DNA of 13,200 nucleotides from Syntrophobacterales bacterium (lineage in GTDB: Bacteria > Desulfobacterota > Syntrophobacteria > BM002), in contig JAUWKY010000016.1 in the NCBI GenBank assembly GCA_030613915.1, positions 1-13,200 on the forward strand, in the 5' to 3' direction. Position numbers and translations under genes: made by a program. Under the pieces are notes generated by a model. The model saw nothing but the letters and a program-made list of their open reading frames with translations. It searched no databases and was not told where the DNA came from. Position 1 is the stretch's first letter. Every line of letters starts with the position of its first letter. Of the stretch, positions 1-7,320 are shown in pieces.

Positions 1-3
1 ATT

Positions 4-45
4 TTCTAATTCTCTAATTAACTACCTGCCAGCTGCCCACTGTAT
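4..45. repeat. Degenerate heptamer array, 6 units, AT-rich to GC-rich
   Basis: Six consecutive 7-base units can be laid out from base 4, including TTCTAAT, TCTCTAA, then CCTGCCA and GCTGCCC. The block CCTGCCAGCTGCC (25-37) recurs exactly at 7236-7248. It lies directly downstream of the last gene of the exporter operon and may continue beyond the window edge. It is the weakest of the arrays because the units differ a lot, but phase and shared words match the others. Confidence 0.5.
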
Positions 46-49
46 TTCC

Positions 50-1399
50 CTAAGCCCCGGGCGACAACAGCTTCTTGGCGTTTTCGTGCAACTCCCTGAG
101 TGATTCGCCGCTCAGCCAATAGGCTCGAGCTGTCTCGCTTCCTTTTGAGAGCCCGAGCACTCCACGTTCAGTCTTTCCAGACGGAACTTCTAGCAGGGAA
201 AATGTCCCAAGCTTCTCATCATTTTCGGAGTAGAGAACCAGTTCTAAGACTTTGTTTTCGGCAGAAGATTGCGCCCGGGGGAAGTCACCAGGGAGGTACT
301 CTAGTTTCTGCAGGTTCCAGAGCAGGGAGTTGACCCGCCAGTTCTCTGGGTCTTTGCGGTTTTCATCGCCAAGCCAATTCCAGGTATCCTCATTTCTCTC
401 TAGCCTGGCAGCCTCGCCAGCCAACACCAACGCTAGAGCCTGGACCTGATCCAGGTCGAACACCAATAAGGTGCGGTCTTCCAGGTCGCTGAGAGTCTGA
501 GGCAGTTCTGCCAATAGATTCTCTTCCACCATGGTCACTCCAGGAAGTTCACCGCCCTTGGCGTAAGCGCCCTCGTCCTTTTTGGTATTTCCGATCAGCA
601 AGGTCTCTGTTTTTTCTTGGGTGGAGATCTTGAGTCGAATTTTGGCGGGGTCCAATCCCAGGAGAGCAAGATTGCCTTCCTCATTGTCCAGAAATCGTTT
701 GGCACGTAAGCGGAAAAGCAGACCGAGAAACCGTTCCACTTTGGAAGTCTTGATCTTGACCTCAACCGCTGCAGGTGCCCGCCACAGTTTGTTTTCAGCT
801 TGGGTCAGAATGAGCTTGTTTTTGCCACGATCAAGTTCTATCCGCTCGACCTCATCACTGTTAACAGTGAAAAATGCCTTGCTGCGCAAATCAGAGAGAC
901 TCTTGTCCAATGATTGTTGTTGCGCCCCGGCGATCAAGACCACACGGTTTTCCTGGTCGCTGCTGGCGTAGTACTGATTTCCCACCACTGCTTTGGCCCC
1001 AATGCGCAGCTGATGGCGGGAACCGGCCGCCAGAAAAGAGAGGTGCAGCATTGGTTGGTCGAGACCATAGGGCTGAAGATCTTGAGCCGCAGCCTCTACC
1101 TCGCGCTCAATCTTCAGGGACTCCAGGGTGGTCAAAAGACTTGCCACGGTGAACTCATCGCCCCTAGTATTTATAGGTTCAACGATTTGCCAATGGCCGT
1201 TTTTTGTTAGGTAGATGGGTGTGGCCCTGCCTCTGTCCAGTTGCAGGTCAGTGATTTGGGCTTTGTCCACCTGGAAAAGATGACGGGCAGCCTCTTCCTG
1301 CTCGATACGGGCCCTGCGGCCAACTACCTCGAAGTAATAAAAATATCCGGCAAGTACCAAGAAAAGGGTAAGGTAGATGAGAGCGGTTCTTGTTCTCAT
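50..1399 (-). CDS. DUF4340 domain protein, membrane-anchored partner of the exporter
   Basis: A 449-residue protein. I take ATG at 1399 rather than the upstream in-frame start at 1477, because ATG at 1399 overlaps the TGA of the preceding gene in an ATGA junction and is followed directly by one hydrophobic segment (about residues 5-24, ALIYLTLFLVLAGYF). The rest is soluble and probably extracytoplasmic. It is made of repeated beta-rich stretches of the DUF4340 type, for example IYLTKNGHWQIVEPI and later WNWLGDENRKD. DUF4340 proteins are typically encoded after GldG-like genes in this kind of operon; their biochemical role is not established. It is the last gene of the operon zinc ribbon, ATPase, permease, GldG-like, DUF4340. 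I infer that it is a periplasmic subunit of the same complex. No catalytic motif is visible. Confidence 0.85.
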   Translation of the reverse strand: MRTRTALIYLTLFLVLAGYFYYFEVVGRRARIEQEEAARHLFQVDKAQITDLQLDRGRATPIYLTKNGHWQIVEPINTRGDEFTVASLLTTLESLKIEREVEAAAQDLQPYGLDQPMLHLSFLAAGSRHQLRIGAKAVVGNQYYASSDQENRVVLIAGAQQQSLDKSLSDLRSKAFFTVNSDEVERIELDRGKNKLILTQAENKLWRAPAAVEVKIKTSKVERFLGLLFRLRAKRFLDNEEGNLALLGLDPAKIRLKISTQEKTETLLIGNTKKDEGAYAKGGELPGVTMVEENLLAELPQTLSDLEDRTLLVFDLDQVQALALVLAGEAARLERNEDTWNWLGDENRKDPENWRVNSLLWNLQKLEYLPGDFPRAQSSAENKVLELVLYSENDEKLGTFSLLEVPSGKTERGVLGLSKGSETARAYWLSGESLRELHENAKKLLSPGA

Positions 1400-2817
1400 C
1401 GATGTTTTCTCCGCCACTGAAATACTGCCAACCCGGATGCCACTACTAGCGCCGGCATCAGCAGCAAACCTACCCAAAAAAGGAGCCGGTTCTGCGATTT
1501 GCTCAGGGTTAGTGGTACGCCCGCTGTCCTGGGTCGTTGGATGCTGATGAGGTTTTCCTGTTGACCCAGGAAGTTGATGGCATTCAGGAAAAAGTCAGAG
1601 TTGCCCTGCAGGTTGAAATAGCTGTTGCTGGCGAAATCGCTATCACCTAACACCAGAAGCTGCGCCTGCCCCCCAGAGTCAGTGGCCTCGGAGGGCTTAC
1701 CAGTTGGTTGCTCCTGGCTCTTTGGATCATTTCCAGGGTTTGCGGCTGAAATTGTAGCAATAACCGCAACACTGATCGGTCCCTTTCTGTCCTTGGTTTC
1801 ATCAAACTTGGGTGCTTCCGGCTGACCGAGACGGTAGTCGGTTTCAGCCCAGGAGTAGGAGGAGGTGAAGGCGAGTTCAAGCAGATCAACGGCGCGAGGA
1901 ATCCCCTCGGCTGAGTCAATGGATCTTGTTGTGGGAAAGAAGCAGGCAACGTTAAAGCCGTCTGTGATCTTGTGAAAACCATACTCGGTAATAACCGGAA
2001 TGAGATAGCTGGCTCCAAAGACTCGACTCATGGTGTCCACAATAATGTCAGGTGAGATGGTGATTCCGTATGATTTAAGGAAGCCAGCCACGCCGCCATC
2101 TGAGAATGGTTCGAGCAGGAACATGACACTGCCGTTTCGGTTGATGTACTGTCGCAAGGCGCCGAGTTCGGTGGTCAGTAAAGGCTTCTGCGGATCAGCG
2201 ATCACCACGAGGGCAGCGTCGTCAGGTATCTTGGGATCCACCAGCAAGTTAAGAGTTCTTACTTGGAAGTTTTCCTTTTCAATGGCACCTTTGGCCGTGG
2301 AATAGCCGTCCTTATCTACATTGCTAATATCTCTGTCGCCATGACCAGTCAAAAAATAAACCGTCCTCTGTTGCTCCTGAGTCAGCTTCAGGATGGCATT
2401 GGTAATGGTTTCTTCATCGGCGGTGGAGATGGTCTGAGTTTTGCCGAAACCTTCCAGTACCAAAGTCCCATACGTGCGAATCTGATAATGTTTTGCCAGA
2501 CTGGGATCCCGATCGGGATCGGTGAACTGATAGTTGATCTTCTTTGAGTAGTATCGATAGGTCTCCAGTAAATTGCGGGTTTGCTCCCTATTGGGGTCGG
2601 CTTCCTGATAAAAACCTTTGAAATTGATGTCGTCTTTCAGTGACTCCACAATTTTTTGCGACTGATCTGAGATGCTGTAGCGTTTGCTTTCGGTAAGATC
2701 CAGGCGCATTGGATGGCGCTGGCCAATAAGGGCCACAAAAACCAAAATGCCCAAGAAGGCAATAAAGCCCAAGGCGGTATTGGACAGAAGAGTAAGCTTA
2801 CCAGGCTTCCTGATCAT
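1396..2817 (-). CDS. GldG-like ABC-associated protein
   Basis: A 473-residue protein of the GldG / ABC-type uncharacterised auxiliary family. It has an N-terminal membrane segment (about residues 12-33), a large extracytoplasmic part, and a C-terminal membrane segment (about 445-465, WVGLLLMPALVVASGLAVF) ending in basic WRRKHR. Family landmarks include RLDLTESKRYSIS near residue 38, YFLTGHGDRD in the central domain and VLGDSDFASNSYF late in the protein. A Pro/Ser/Gly-rich linker lies about 80-100 residues from the C terminus. In Bacteroidota, GldG works with GldA and GldF in gliding; here no gliding genes are seen, so only the architecture is shared. It begins 6 bases after the permease stop, with GGAGGGG about 10 bases upstream of the start, and its own stop overlaps the next ATG as ATGA. 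The role in the export complex is inferred from family and operon. Confidence 0.88.
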   Translation of the reverse strand: MIRKPGKLTLLSNTALGFIAFLGILVFVALIGQRHPMRLDLTESKRYSISDQSQKIVESLKDDINFKGFYQEADPNREQTRNLLETYRYYSKKINYQFTDPDRDPSLAKHYQIRTYGTLVLEGFGKTQTISTADEETITNAILKLTQEQQRTVYFLTGHGDRDISNVDKDGYSTAKGAIEKENFQVRTLNLLVDPKIPDDAALVVIADPQKPLLTTELGALRQYINRNGSVMFLLEPFSDGGVAGFLKSYGITISPDIIVDTMSRVFGASYLIPVITEYGFHKITDGFNVACFFPTTRSIDSAEGIPRAVDLLELAFTSSYSWAETDYRLGQPEAPKFDETKDRKGPISVAVIATISAANPGNDPKSQEQPTGKPSEATDSGGQAQLLVLGDSDFASNSYFNLQGNSDFFLNAINFLGQQENLISIQRPRTAGVPLTLSKSQNRLLFWVGLLLMPALVVASGLAVFQWRRKHR

Positions 2818-2823
2818 TGCCGA

Positions 2824-3594
2824 CTATCCCCTCCAGTGACGAGATTCCAGGATTCGAAGAGTGGTAAACAAAAAAAACAGAGTGAAAAGAAGATAGAAAA
2901 ACACGTCCCGAGAATCCAAGATTCCCCTGGCAAAGTTGTCAAAATGAGTGAGCAGGGAGAGATATTTAAGGAAACTCCCCAGGGTGGGACCGACCAGGGC
3001 TTCTGCCCAACCGATGATCCACAGCAGCAGCAAGGCTCCAAAAGCTATAGTCGCAGCGATTATCTGATTCTGAGTCAGCGAGGAGGCAAAAAGGCCGAGG
3101 CTGACAAAAGCGCTGCAGGTCAGCAAAAGGCCCAGATAGCCACCCATGATGGTGGGCCAAGGGGGATTGGTGAAAGCCTCCAGTAAGAACATGGCAGGCA
3201 GGGTGGCCGCCAAAAGAAGAGCCAAAACAGAGACGCCAGCGCTGAACTTTCCCAGCACCGCCCCCCGGTCAGAGATTGGGTAGGTAAACAAGAGTTCTAT
3301 GGTGCCCGTTTTTTTCTCTTCGGCGAAAAGCCTCATGGTGATGAGTGGTACCATGAGCAGCAGAACAACACAGATGCTCCCAAAGAACGGCTCAAGTACC
3401 ATGTCCGTGAGGTTGAGCTGTTCAGAGAGGAAGGGAGTCCTGCCTGCCTGAAAACTTAAAAGAGAGTAATAGGCAACCGACGAGTAGAAAAAATATCCGA
3501 CCAGGGCCAGAAAGATGAAGGCAACCACATAAAAGATAGGTGAAGCAAAAAACCGGTACAGCTCTTTGCGGTAGACAACGTAGATTCCCTTCAT
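2824..3594 (-). CDS. ABC-2 family permease (GldF-like)
   Basis: A 256-residue integral membrane protein with about six hydrophobic segments: roughly residues 20-40, 75-97, 115-140, 145-165, 170-195 and 225-245. The N terminus (VYRKELYRFFASPIFYVVAF) and the cytoplasmic stretch RLFAEEKKTGTIELLFTYPI are typical of ABC-2 permeases of the GldF/NosY kind. It forms the membrane channel for the ATPase encoded just upstream. The start codon overlaps the ATPase stop as ATGA (3591-3594), which suggests translational coupling and 1:1 production. The GldG-like gene follows after 6 bases. The substrate cannot be read from the sequence; related systems include gliding and copper/nitrous-oxide reductase maturation exporters. 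Confidence 0.9.
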   Translation of the reverse strand: MKGIYVVYRKELYRFFASPIFYVVAFIFLALVGYFFYSSVAYYSLLSFQAGRTPFLSEQLNLTDMVLEPFFGSICVVLLLMVPLITMRLFAEEKKTGTIELLFTYPISDRGAVLGKFSAGVSVLALLLAATLPAMFLLEAFTNPPWPTIMGGYLGLLLTCSAFVSLGLFASSLTQNQIIAATIAFGALLLLWIIGWAEALVGPTLGSFLKYLSLLTHFDNFARGILDSRDVFFYLLFTLFFLFTTLRILESRHWRG

Positions 3595-4535
3595 TCTTGT
3601 TCCTCCCCGGCCTCTTCATCGGTTATCAGCTGCATGAAAATGTCCTCCAGGCTCAAGTCCTGCAGCTTAAGCTCACGGAGTTGCCAGCCGCTCTCCACCA
3701 CTGTGCGAGCCAGCTCAGGGCGCAAATCCTGGCCACGGCTGGTCTCTATGAGATAGCTGGACTCACCGTCCGTGGGCTTGACCTCCAAAACACCAGCCAT
3801 CGCCTCCACCTTCTGCATAACCTCAGTCCTGGGCCCTTCGACCTCGAGATACACTTGCAGGTTTCGCTGTAGTTGAACGGTGAGATTTGCCGGAGTGTCA
3901 GTCGCGACTATCTGGCCATTATTAATGATGAGGATACGTTGACAGATCTGACTCACCTCGGGAAGGATATGGCTGCTGAGAATGATGGTGCGTTCAGCAC
4001 CCAACTTTTTGATCAGGGAGCGAATTTCAACTATCTGGGTGGGGTCCAACCCTATAGTGGGCTCGTCCAGAATAAGGATGGCTGGATCATTTAAAAGTGC
4101 CTGGGCGATACCAATGCGCTGGCGGTAACCTTTGGACAGATGCCCAATGAGCCGCTCGGCCACTGAGGTAAGGGTGCAGACTTCCATTACCCGCTCTATC
4201 TCTTGCCCCCTGCGAGAGCGGGAGACCCCCTTGGCGGCCGCAGCAAATGCAAGAAAACGGCGGGTGGTCATATCCGGGTAGAGGGGTACATTTTCGGGGA
4301 GATAGCCAATCTTGCCCCGCACCTCTAAAGAATGCTGCTGGCAGTCCAGTCCAGCCACCCGAGCTGTTCCCGAGGTGGGTGGCATGAAGCAGGTGAGAAT
4401 CCTCAGAGCTGTGGTTTTGCCTGCTCCATTGGGGCCGAGGAATCCAACGATTTCCCCTTGGTCCACCCGAAAGCTTACCTGGCGCAGGGCAACCACCGAG
4501 CCGTAGAGTTTGGTTAGGTTGTCCACCTCTATCAT
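3591..4535 (-). CDS. ABC transporter ATP-binding protein (GldA-like)
   Basis: A 314-residue ABC ATPase. Walker A is GPNGAGKT (34-41), the ABC signature LSKGYRQRIG (133-142), Walker B AILILDEPT (152-160) and the switch histidine H189 in LSSHI. About 85 C-terminal residues form a DUF4162-like accessory region. I place the start at 4535 (MIEVDNLTKLYG) because GAGGAG lies 8-13 bases upstream and the family begins there; the longer form from 4616 would run through the end of the zinc-ribbon gene. It powers the ABC-2 permease whose ATG overlaps its stop. All catalytic motifs are intact. The family (GldA, CcmA and NodI relatives) covers several exporters, so the substrate stays open. Confidence 0.93.
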   Translation of the reverse strand: MIEVDNLTKLYGSVVALRQVSFRVDQGEIVGFLGPNGAGKTTALRILTCFMPPTSGTARVAGLDCQQHSLEVRGKIGYLPENVPLYPDMTTRRFLAFAAAAKGVSRSRRGQEIERVMEVCTLTSVAERLIGHLSKGYRQRIGIAQALLNDPAILILDEPTIGLDPTQIVEIRSLIKKLGAERTIILSSHILPEVSQICQRILIINNGQIVATDTPANLTVQLQRNLQVYLEVEGPRTEVMQKVEAMAGVLEVKPTDGESSYLIETSRGQDLRPELARTVVESGWQLRELKLQDLSLEDIFMQLITDEEAGEEQE

Positions 4536-4549
4536 TCTGGTCGGTCTCC

Positions 4550-4768
4550 TCAGCGAGTTGCGAGATGGAAATCGGGTTGCTGGGTAACCTTTTTGGTTCC
4601 CACTGAGCTGCCGCAATATTGACAGAGATACTCATGGAGTTCACCGTCAGGGAGAAAAAGAAGAAGTCTTTGCCGAACCGGTGTTGCCTGGCGACATTTG
4701 GGGCAGAATAGAGCAGTGGCCTGAAGCTCATCAAACTGTTTATGCTGATTCTGCCCAACGTTCATCAT
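4550..4768 (-). CDS. Small zinc-ribbon protein heading the exporter operon
   Basis: A 72-residue soluble protein with two CxxC knuckles, C22-PK-C25 and C49-QY-C52, separated by a beta-hairpin-like segment (RLLLFLPDGELHEYLC). This is a classic zinc ribbon. AAGGA sits six bases before the first of two tandem ATGs; either ATG could be used. It ends 14 bases before the ATPase start, so it is likely co-transcribed. Similar short 'cytoplasmic proteins' are familiar from Desulfobacterota. I infer a structural or regulatory zinc-binding role, perhaps acting on the operon product; no DNA-binding helix is apparent. The function is unknown. Confidence 0.78.
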   Translation of the reverse strand: MMNVGQNQHKQFDELQATALFCPKCRQATPVRQRLLLFLPDGELHEYLCQYCGSSVGTKKVTQQPDFHLATR

Positions 4769-4835
4769 GGGAGTTCCTTCTTGACATCAGCCGCGGTTCG
4801 AAGTTTTCAGGTAGTCAGGTCTGCAGGTCCTAATG

Positions 4836-4911
4836 CTTGACGGCTTCGTAAAAAGTCCATCTGGCCGCCGCAGGCGGATTTACTGTGCCGTCTCATTAAT
4901 GACTTTTCAAG
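4836..4911. repeat. Nested inverted-repeat element after dnaJ
   Basis: A compact dyad-rich block fills much of the gap between dnaJ and the zinc-ribbon gene. The core is a perfect hairpin, CCGCC (4865-4869), GCA loop, GGCGG (4873-4877). Around it GACGGC (4839-4844) pairs with GCCGTC (4887-4892). The outer arm CTTGA...AAAAGTC (4836-4857) pairs with GACTTTTCAAG (4901-4911), which looks like the same arm with 11 internal bases missing. It starts 6 bases beyond the dnaJ stop and could act as a terminator or mRNA-end stabiliser. The form suggests a dispersed REP- or MITE-like element; I recall similar GACTTTTTACGAAG words in deltaproteobacterial intergenic DNA but could not check. Confidence 0.6.
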
Positions 4912-4917
4912 AGATCA

Positions 4918-6054
4918 TCAATGCTTGTGTTTTGACTTGGACCGTTTCCCCTTATCCCCCCAACTCCAGAATTTGAAAGGCTTCTGAGAGGATTTCTTGC
5001 CATTTTCGATCTCGGCGAATTCTCGTAGAAGTTCCTCCTGACGTTTGTTGAGTTTCACCGGGGTCTTAACCTGGAGGTCTATCAATAGATCCCCACGGCC
5101 ATATCCTTGCAGATTGGGTACTCCATCTCCCTTCAAACGGATGATCTCGCTGCCTTGCGTCCCTGGTTGGATTTTTACGCTGCGGCTGCCGTCCAGGGTC
5201 TGGATTTCGATGGTATCTCCGATGGCAGCTTGAATCATTGATATCGGGATCTGGCAATAGAGTACGTTGCCATCTCGTTCAAAAAATTCATGTGGATCCA
5301 CATGTAACCGTACGTAGAGGTCTCCGGGGGGACCTCCACGGTAGCCGCTTTCTCCTCGATTTGGGATACGGAGACGGGTACCGGTATCAACGCCTGCCGG
5401 TATCTTGACCAATACTTTATTGGTTACTTTCTGTTGTCCGGAACCATTGCAACTGTGGCATGGATTCGTAATAATCCGGCCTTGTCCACCACAGCGATGA
5501 CAGGTTGTGCTGATTCGAAAGAAACCCTGCGCCTGCAAAATCTGACCCTGGCCTTGGCACATAGGGCAAACTTGCTCATCTGTGCCAGGCTCTCGCCCTG
5601 TTGCTCCACAAGGTTCACATGTTTCACTGGTTGGTATCTCTATTTCCTTTTCGGTTCCAAAAACCGCCTCAGCGAAGTCGATGCGCAAATCGTAAAGGAG
5701 ATCAGCGCCAGGGCGGGCAGTAGTCCTCTGACCCCTCCTGTGGTTACTAAAGCCGAAGAAGTCCTCAAATATGTCTCCGAAAGCAGAAAAGATGTCGTCG
5801 AAACCACCAAAACCAGTAAATCCCGTGCCCTGCAATCCTTCGTGGCCGAACTGGTCATAGATGTTGCGTTTCTCTGAATTCCGCAGCACTTCGTAGGCCT
5901 CAGCCGCCTCCTTGAACTTATCCTCAGCCTCTTTGTCGCCAGGATTTCGATCCGGGTGGTACTTGAGCGCGAGCTTTCGGTACGTCTTCTTTATTTCTTC
6001 TGCAGAGGCCCGACGATCAACGCCAAGAACCTCATAGTAGTCTCGCTTATTCAT
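4918..6054 (-). CDS. dnaJ: Chaperone protein DnaJ (Hsp40)
   Basis: A 378-residue type I DnaJ, the co-chaperone that stimulates DnaK ATPase and delivers unfolded clients. The J domain (1-70) carries the essential HPD at 33-35. A Gly/Phe-rich segment spans about 71-105, followed by the cysteine-rich zinc domain with C146/C149, C163/C166, C185/C188 and C199/C202. The two C-terminal substrate-binding domains include [10 protein letters not shown] and [12 protein letters not shown]. The first zinc motif reads CEPCGATG, with Ala where the CxxCxGxG consensus has Gly; all eight cysteines are kept. The C terminus is unusually basic ([11 protein letters not shown]). dnaK and grpE are not adjacent. Its own promoter lies at 6176-6204, and there is no good Shine-Dalgarno sequence at the ATG, see the leader ORF entry. 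Confidence 0.97.
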   Translation of the reverse strand: MNKRDYYEVLGVDRRASAEEIKKTYRKLALKYHPDRNPGDKEAEDKFKEAAEAYEVLRNSEKRNIYDQFGHEGLQGTGFTGFGGFDDIFSAFGDIFEDFFGFSNHRRGQRTTARPGADLLYDLRIDFAEAVFGTEKEIEIPTSETCEPCGATGREPGTDEQVCPMCQGQGQILQAQGFFRISTTCHRCGGQGRIITNPCHSCNGSGQQKVTNKVLVKIPAGVDTGTRLRIPNRGESGYRGGPPGDLYVRLHVDPHEFFERDGNVLYCQIPISMIQAAIGDTIEIQTLDGSRSVKIQPGTQGSEIIRLKGDGVPNLQGYGRGDLLIDLQVKTPVKLNKRQEELLREFAEIENGKKSSQKPFKFWSWGDKGKRSKSKHKH

Positions 6055-6119
6055 CAGATTGATTCCCTACATCTATCAAGTGATGGTCCGGCTGAAACAA
6101 GGCGGCCAAATACGTACAC
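6054..6119 (-). CDS. Possible 21-residue leader ORF coupled to dnaJ
   Basis: Between the dnaJ promoter and dnaJ, a GTG at 6119 follows a strong purine-rich ribosome-binding run (GAGGAGGAGGA directly upstream). The frame gives 21 residues, beginning VYVFGRLV and ending CRESI, and stops at TGA 6056-6054. That TGA shares its last base with the dnaJ ATG (TGATG), a classical termination-reinitiation overlap. dnaJ itself has only a weak GGGA about 11 bases upstream, so coupled reinitiation would explain its translation. This is inferred from the arrangement; the peptide has no recognised family and may be chance. Confidence 0.4.
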   Translation of the reverse strand: MYVFGRLVSAGPSLDRCRESI

Positions 6120-6175
6120 TCCTCCTCCTCGCCTTCCCTAAAACTTCATGGAAAAGGTTGTTCGCTATTGCGATT

Positions 6176-6204
6176 TTTATAATCATCCAGCCTATATTTG
6201 TCAA
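6176..6204 (-). promoter_or_regulatory. Sigma70-type promoter for dnaJ
   Basis: On the minus strand TTGACA (6204-6199) is followed by a 17-base spacer and TATAAA (6181-6176). The -35 box is a perfect consensus, the -10 box matches 5 of 6, and the spacing is ideal. Transcription would begin near 6169, giving a leader of about 115 bases before dnaJ. No CIRCE element is present here, so HrcA control of dnaJ is not indicated. Confidence 0.75.
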
Positions 6205-6275
6205 TGTTATAGCCAGCCTAGGAGAGCGTGCTGCTGGCACTAAGAAGAGGAAGGGTATTTCTGGGCGGAAACTAG

Positions 6276-6677
6276 TTAGTGGAGCACTTGTTCCTGGGCG
6301 GAAGATTGGAGAAGTTTCTCCACTTGGGCCACTTTTTCAGGGTTCTCTGCCTGCTGGAAAGCTGAACGAGCAAAGAGAAGCTTGCCGAGGTGCAAAGCGT
6401 TATCCCCCAATTGTATCCACTCTGCTGAGGACGGAGATTCTTCCAGGATTCTCGCTAAACGGTGGCAAAGAAAATAATCTCCCTTGGCAACACACTGTTC
6501 CTTGAGCGGTATCAGCCCTTCAAAATGCTCCGCTTTTTCAAAAAAATCAATAGCATCGGAAAGGCGGTCCTCATACAGATAGTGCTCACCCAACTTTATT
6601 AGTTCAGATTTGTCTGCCTTGCCGGAATCGAGCAGATCGCGTTTTTTCAGGCAACTCAGGAGTTTCTTGCCTGCCAA
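6276..6677 (-). CDS. Small TPR-like helical protein, same frame as rpoZ
   Basis: A helical protein of about 133 residues with TPR-style spacing, for example LIKLGEHYLYEDRLSDAIDFFEKAEHFEG and WIQLGDNALHLGKLLFARSAFQQAENPEKVAQ. This suggests two or three degenerate repeats and a protein-binding role; no specific function is recognised. The start is uncertain. There is no in-frame ATG or GTG. A TTG at 6677 has GGAGG eight bases upstream and is my choice; TTG at 6683 has the same GGAGG only two bases away. The frame is open back to the rpoZ TGA (6743-6741), and the 19 codons before TTG 6683 read as plausible protein (DSLRDRELTEVL). It is therefore either a TTG-started second gene of the rpoZ operon, a readthrough extension, or a gene whose true start was lost by an indel. 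Confidence 0.65.
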   Translation of the reverse strand: MAGKKLLSCLKKRDLLDSGKADKSELIKLGEHYLYEDRLSDAIDFFEKAEHFEGLIPLKEQCVAKGDYFLCHRLARILEESPSSAEWIQLGDNALHLGKLLFARSAFQQAENPEKVAQVEKLLQSSAQEQVLH

Positions 6678-6740
6678 CGCCAAAACCTCCGTTAACTCTC
6701 GGTCTCTCAGACTGTCAACATCGAGCCCACGAGCCGATGC

Positions 6741-7118
6741 TCATTTAGCCTGCTCGTCAGGACTATCTTTTTGCTCAACGGCTTCTTTAGCCTGCTCGTC
6801 TCCGCTCGATTCATCTTCCTCCGGGGGTGCAGCTTTCTTTTCGGTCTCCTCGGCAGGGGTGTCGGCTTCAGCAGGCTCAGGAGAGTCCTCCAGAGCTTGG
6901 ACGACCTCCTCATCTTGGTCGATCTTGACTATGTTGTCAAAACTGATCTCTCCAGCAGCGATTTCCCTCAGCGCCAGCACAACCTCTTTGTTCTTGGGTG
7001 CGTCTACCAAGAGGGGTGCTCCTTTGCGAAGCTGAATAACCCGCTTGGCACCAAGATGAACCAGCAAGAAACGATTGTTAACCTTTTCAAGACAATCTTC
7101 AATTGTGACTCGAGCCAT
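6741..7118 (-). CDS. rpoZ: RNA polymerase omega subunit with acidic tail
   Basis: A 125-residue omega subunit, which assists assembly of the beta' subunit in RNA polymerase. Residues 1-66 match the family core: [26 protein letters not shown], then [17 protein letters not shown]. The usual bacterial omega is about 70-90 residues; here about 59 extra residues form a Glu/Ala/Pro/Lys/Asp-rich, probably disordered tail (67-125). Its end repeats DEQAK, encoded by an exact 15-base direct repeat (6744-6758 and 6786-6800, 42 bases apart, in frame). GAGGAGGA precedes the ATG by about six bases. A promoter with a short leader lies just upstream, and groEL ends with a terminator before it, so rpoZ probably starts its own transcript together with the TPR-like gene. 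Confidence 0.93.
   Translation of the reverse strand: MARVTIEDCLEKVNNRFLLVHLGAKRVIQLRKGAPLLVDAPKNKEVVLALREIAAGEISFDNIVKIDQDEEVVQALEDSPEPAEADTPAEETEKKAAPPEEDESSGDEQAKEAVEQKDSPDEQAK
6744..6800. repeat. 15-base direct repeat inside the rpoZ tail
   Basis: TTTAGCCTGCTCGTC occurs at 6744-6758 and again at 6786-6800. The offset is 42 bases (14 codons), so both encode DEQAK. This is a recent-looking in-frame duplication or slippage product that lengthens the acidic tail of omega. Confidence 0.85.
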
Positions 7119-7141
7119 AGTTATCCTCCTCGAAGCAAGTA

Positions 7142-7170
7142 TTTATAGCCGAGAAGCTTGAAGGAAGCAA
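7142..7170 (-). promoter_or_regulatory. Probable promoter for rpoZ
   Basis: On the minus strand TTGCTT (7170-7165), a 17-base spacer and TATAAA (7147-7142) form a sigma70-like promoter. The -10 box matches 5 of 6 and the -35 box about half. Transcription would begin near 7135, leaving a leader of under 20 bases that contains only the Shine-Dalgarno GAGGAGGA. Confidence 0.55.
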
Positions 7171-7185
7171 GGGAAAAGTGGAGCC

Positions 7186-7263
7186 AGCAGGCAGCAAGCA
7201 GCGGGCAGGAGTATCGAGATCGCAACGGAGAATAACCTGCCAGCTGCCGGCTGTCAGCTGCTG
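7186..7263. repeat. Two GC-rich heptamer arrays between groEL and rpoZ
   Basis: The first block (7186-7213) has units AGCAGGC, AGCAAGC, AGCGGGC and a diverged fourth. The second (7236-7263) has CCTGCCA, GCTGCCG, GCTGTCA and GCTGCTG. Both have an exact period of 7. The second block is also a dyad (CAGCTG-rich, GCCAGC against GCTGGC) and shares 13 bases with 25-37. They sit between the groEL terminator and the rpoZ promoter. Confidence 0.7.
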
Positions 7264-7273
7264 GCTTAAACAC

Positions 7274-7320
7274 AAAAGGGCCCAGGCAATCCGGAAGCTA
7301 AAGCCCGGACGCCTGAGCCC
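7274..7320 (-). terminator. Intrinsic terminator of groES-groEL
   Basis: Reading the minus strand, GGGCTCAGGC-GTCCGG pairs with CCGGATTGCCTGGGCCC across a loop of about ten bases, with one wobble and a small internal bulge, followed at once by TTTTGTGTTT. It begins 22 bases after the groEL stop and should end the groESL transcript. Confidence 0.85.

Noticed and set aside
2713..3186. Plus-strand frame of 157 codons
   Set aside because: It is the antisense shadow of the permease and GldG-like genes, rich in Lys/Gln/Ser as expected for the complement of membrane codons.
4087..4758. Long minus-strand frame of 223 codons overlapping the zinc ribbon and the ATPase
   Set aside because: It is an alternate frame of two well-supported genes and shows no recognisable motif.
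6059..6505. Plus-strand frame of 148 codons opposite the dnaJ leader and TPR-like gene
   Set aside because: It is antisense to a supported gene and promoter, with no ribosome site or family features.
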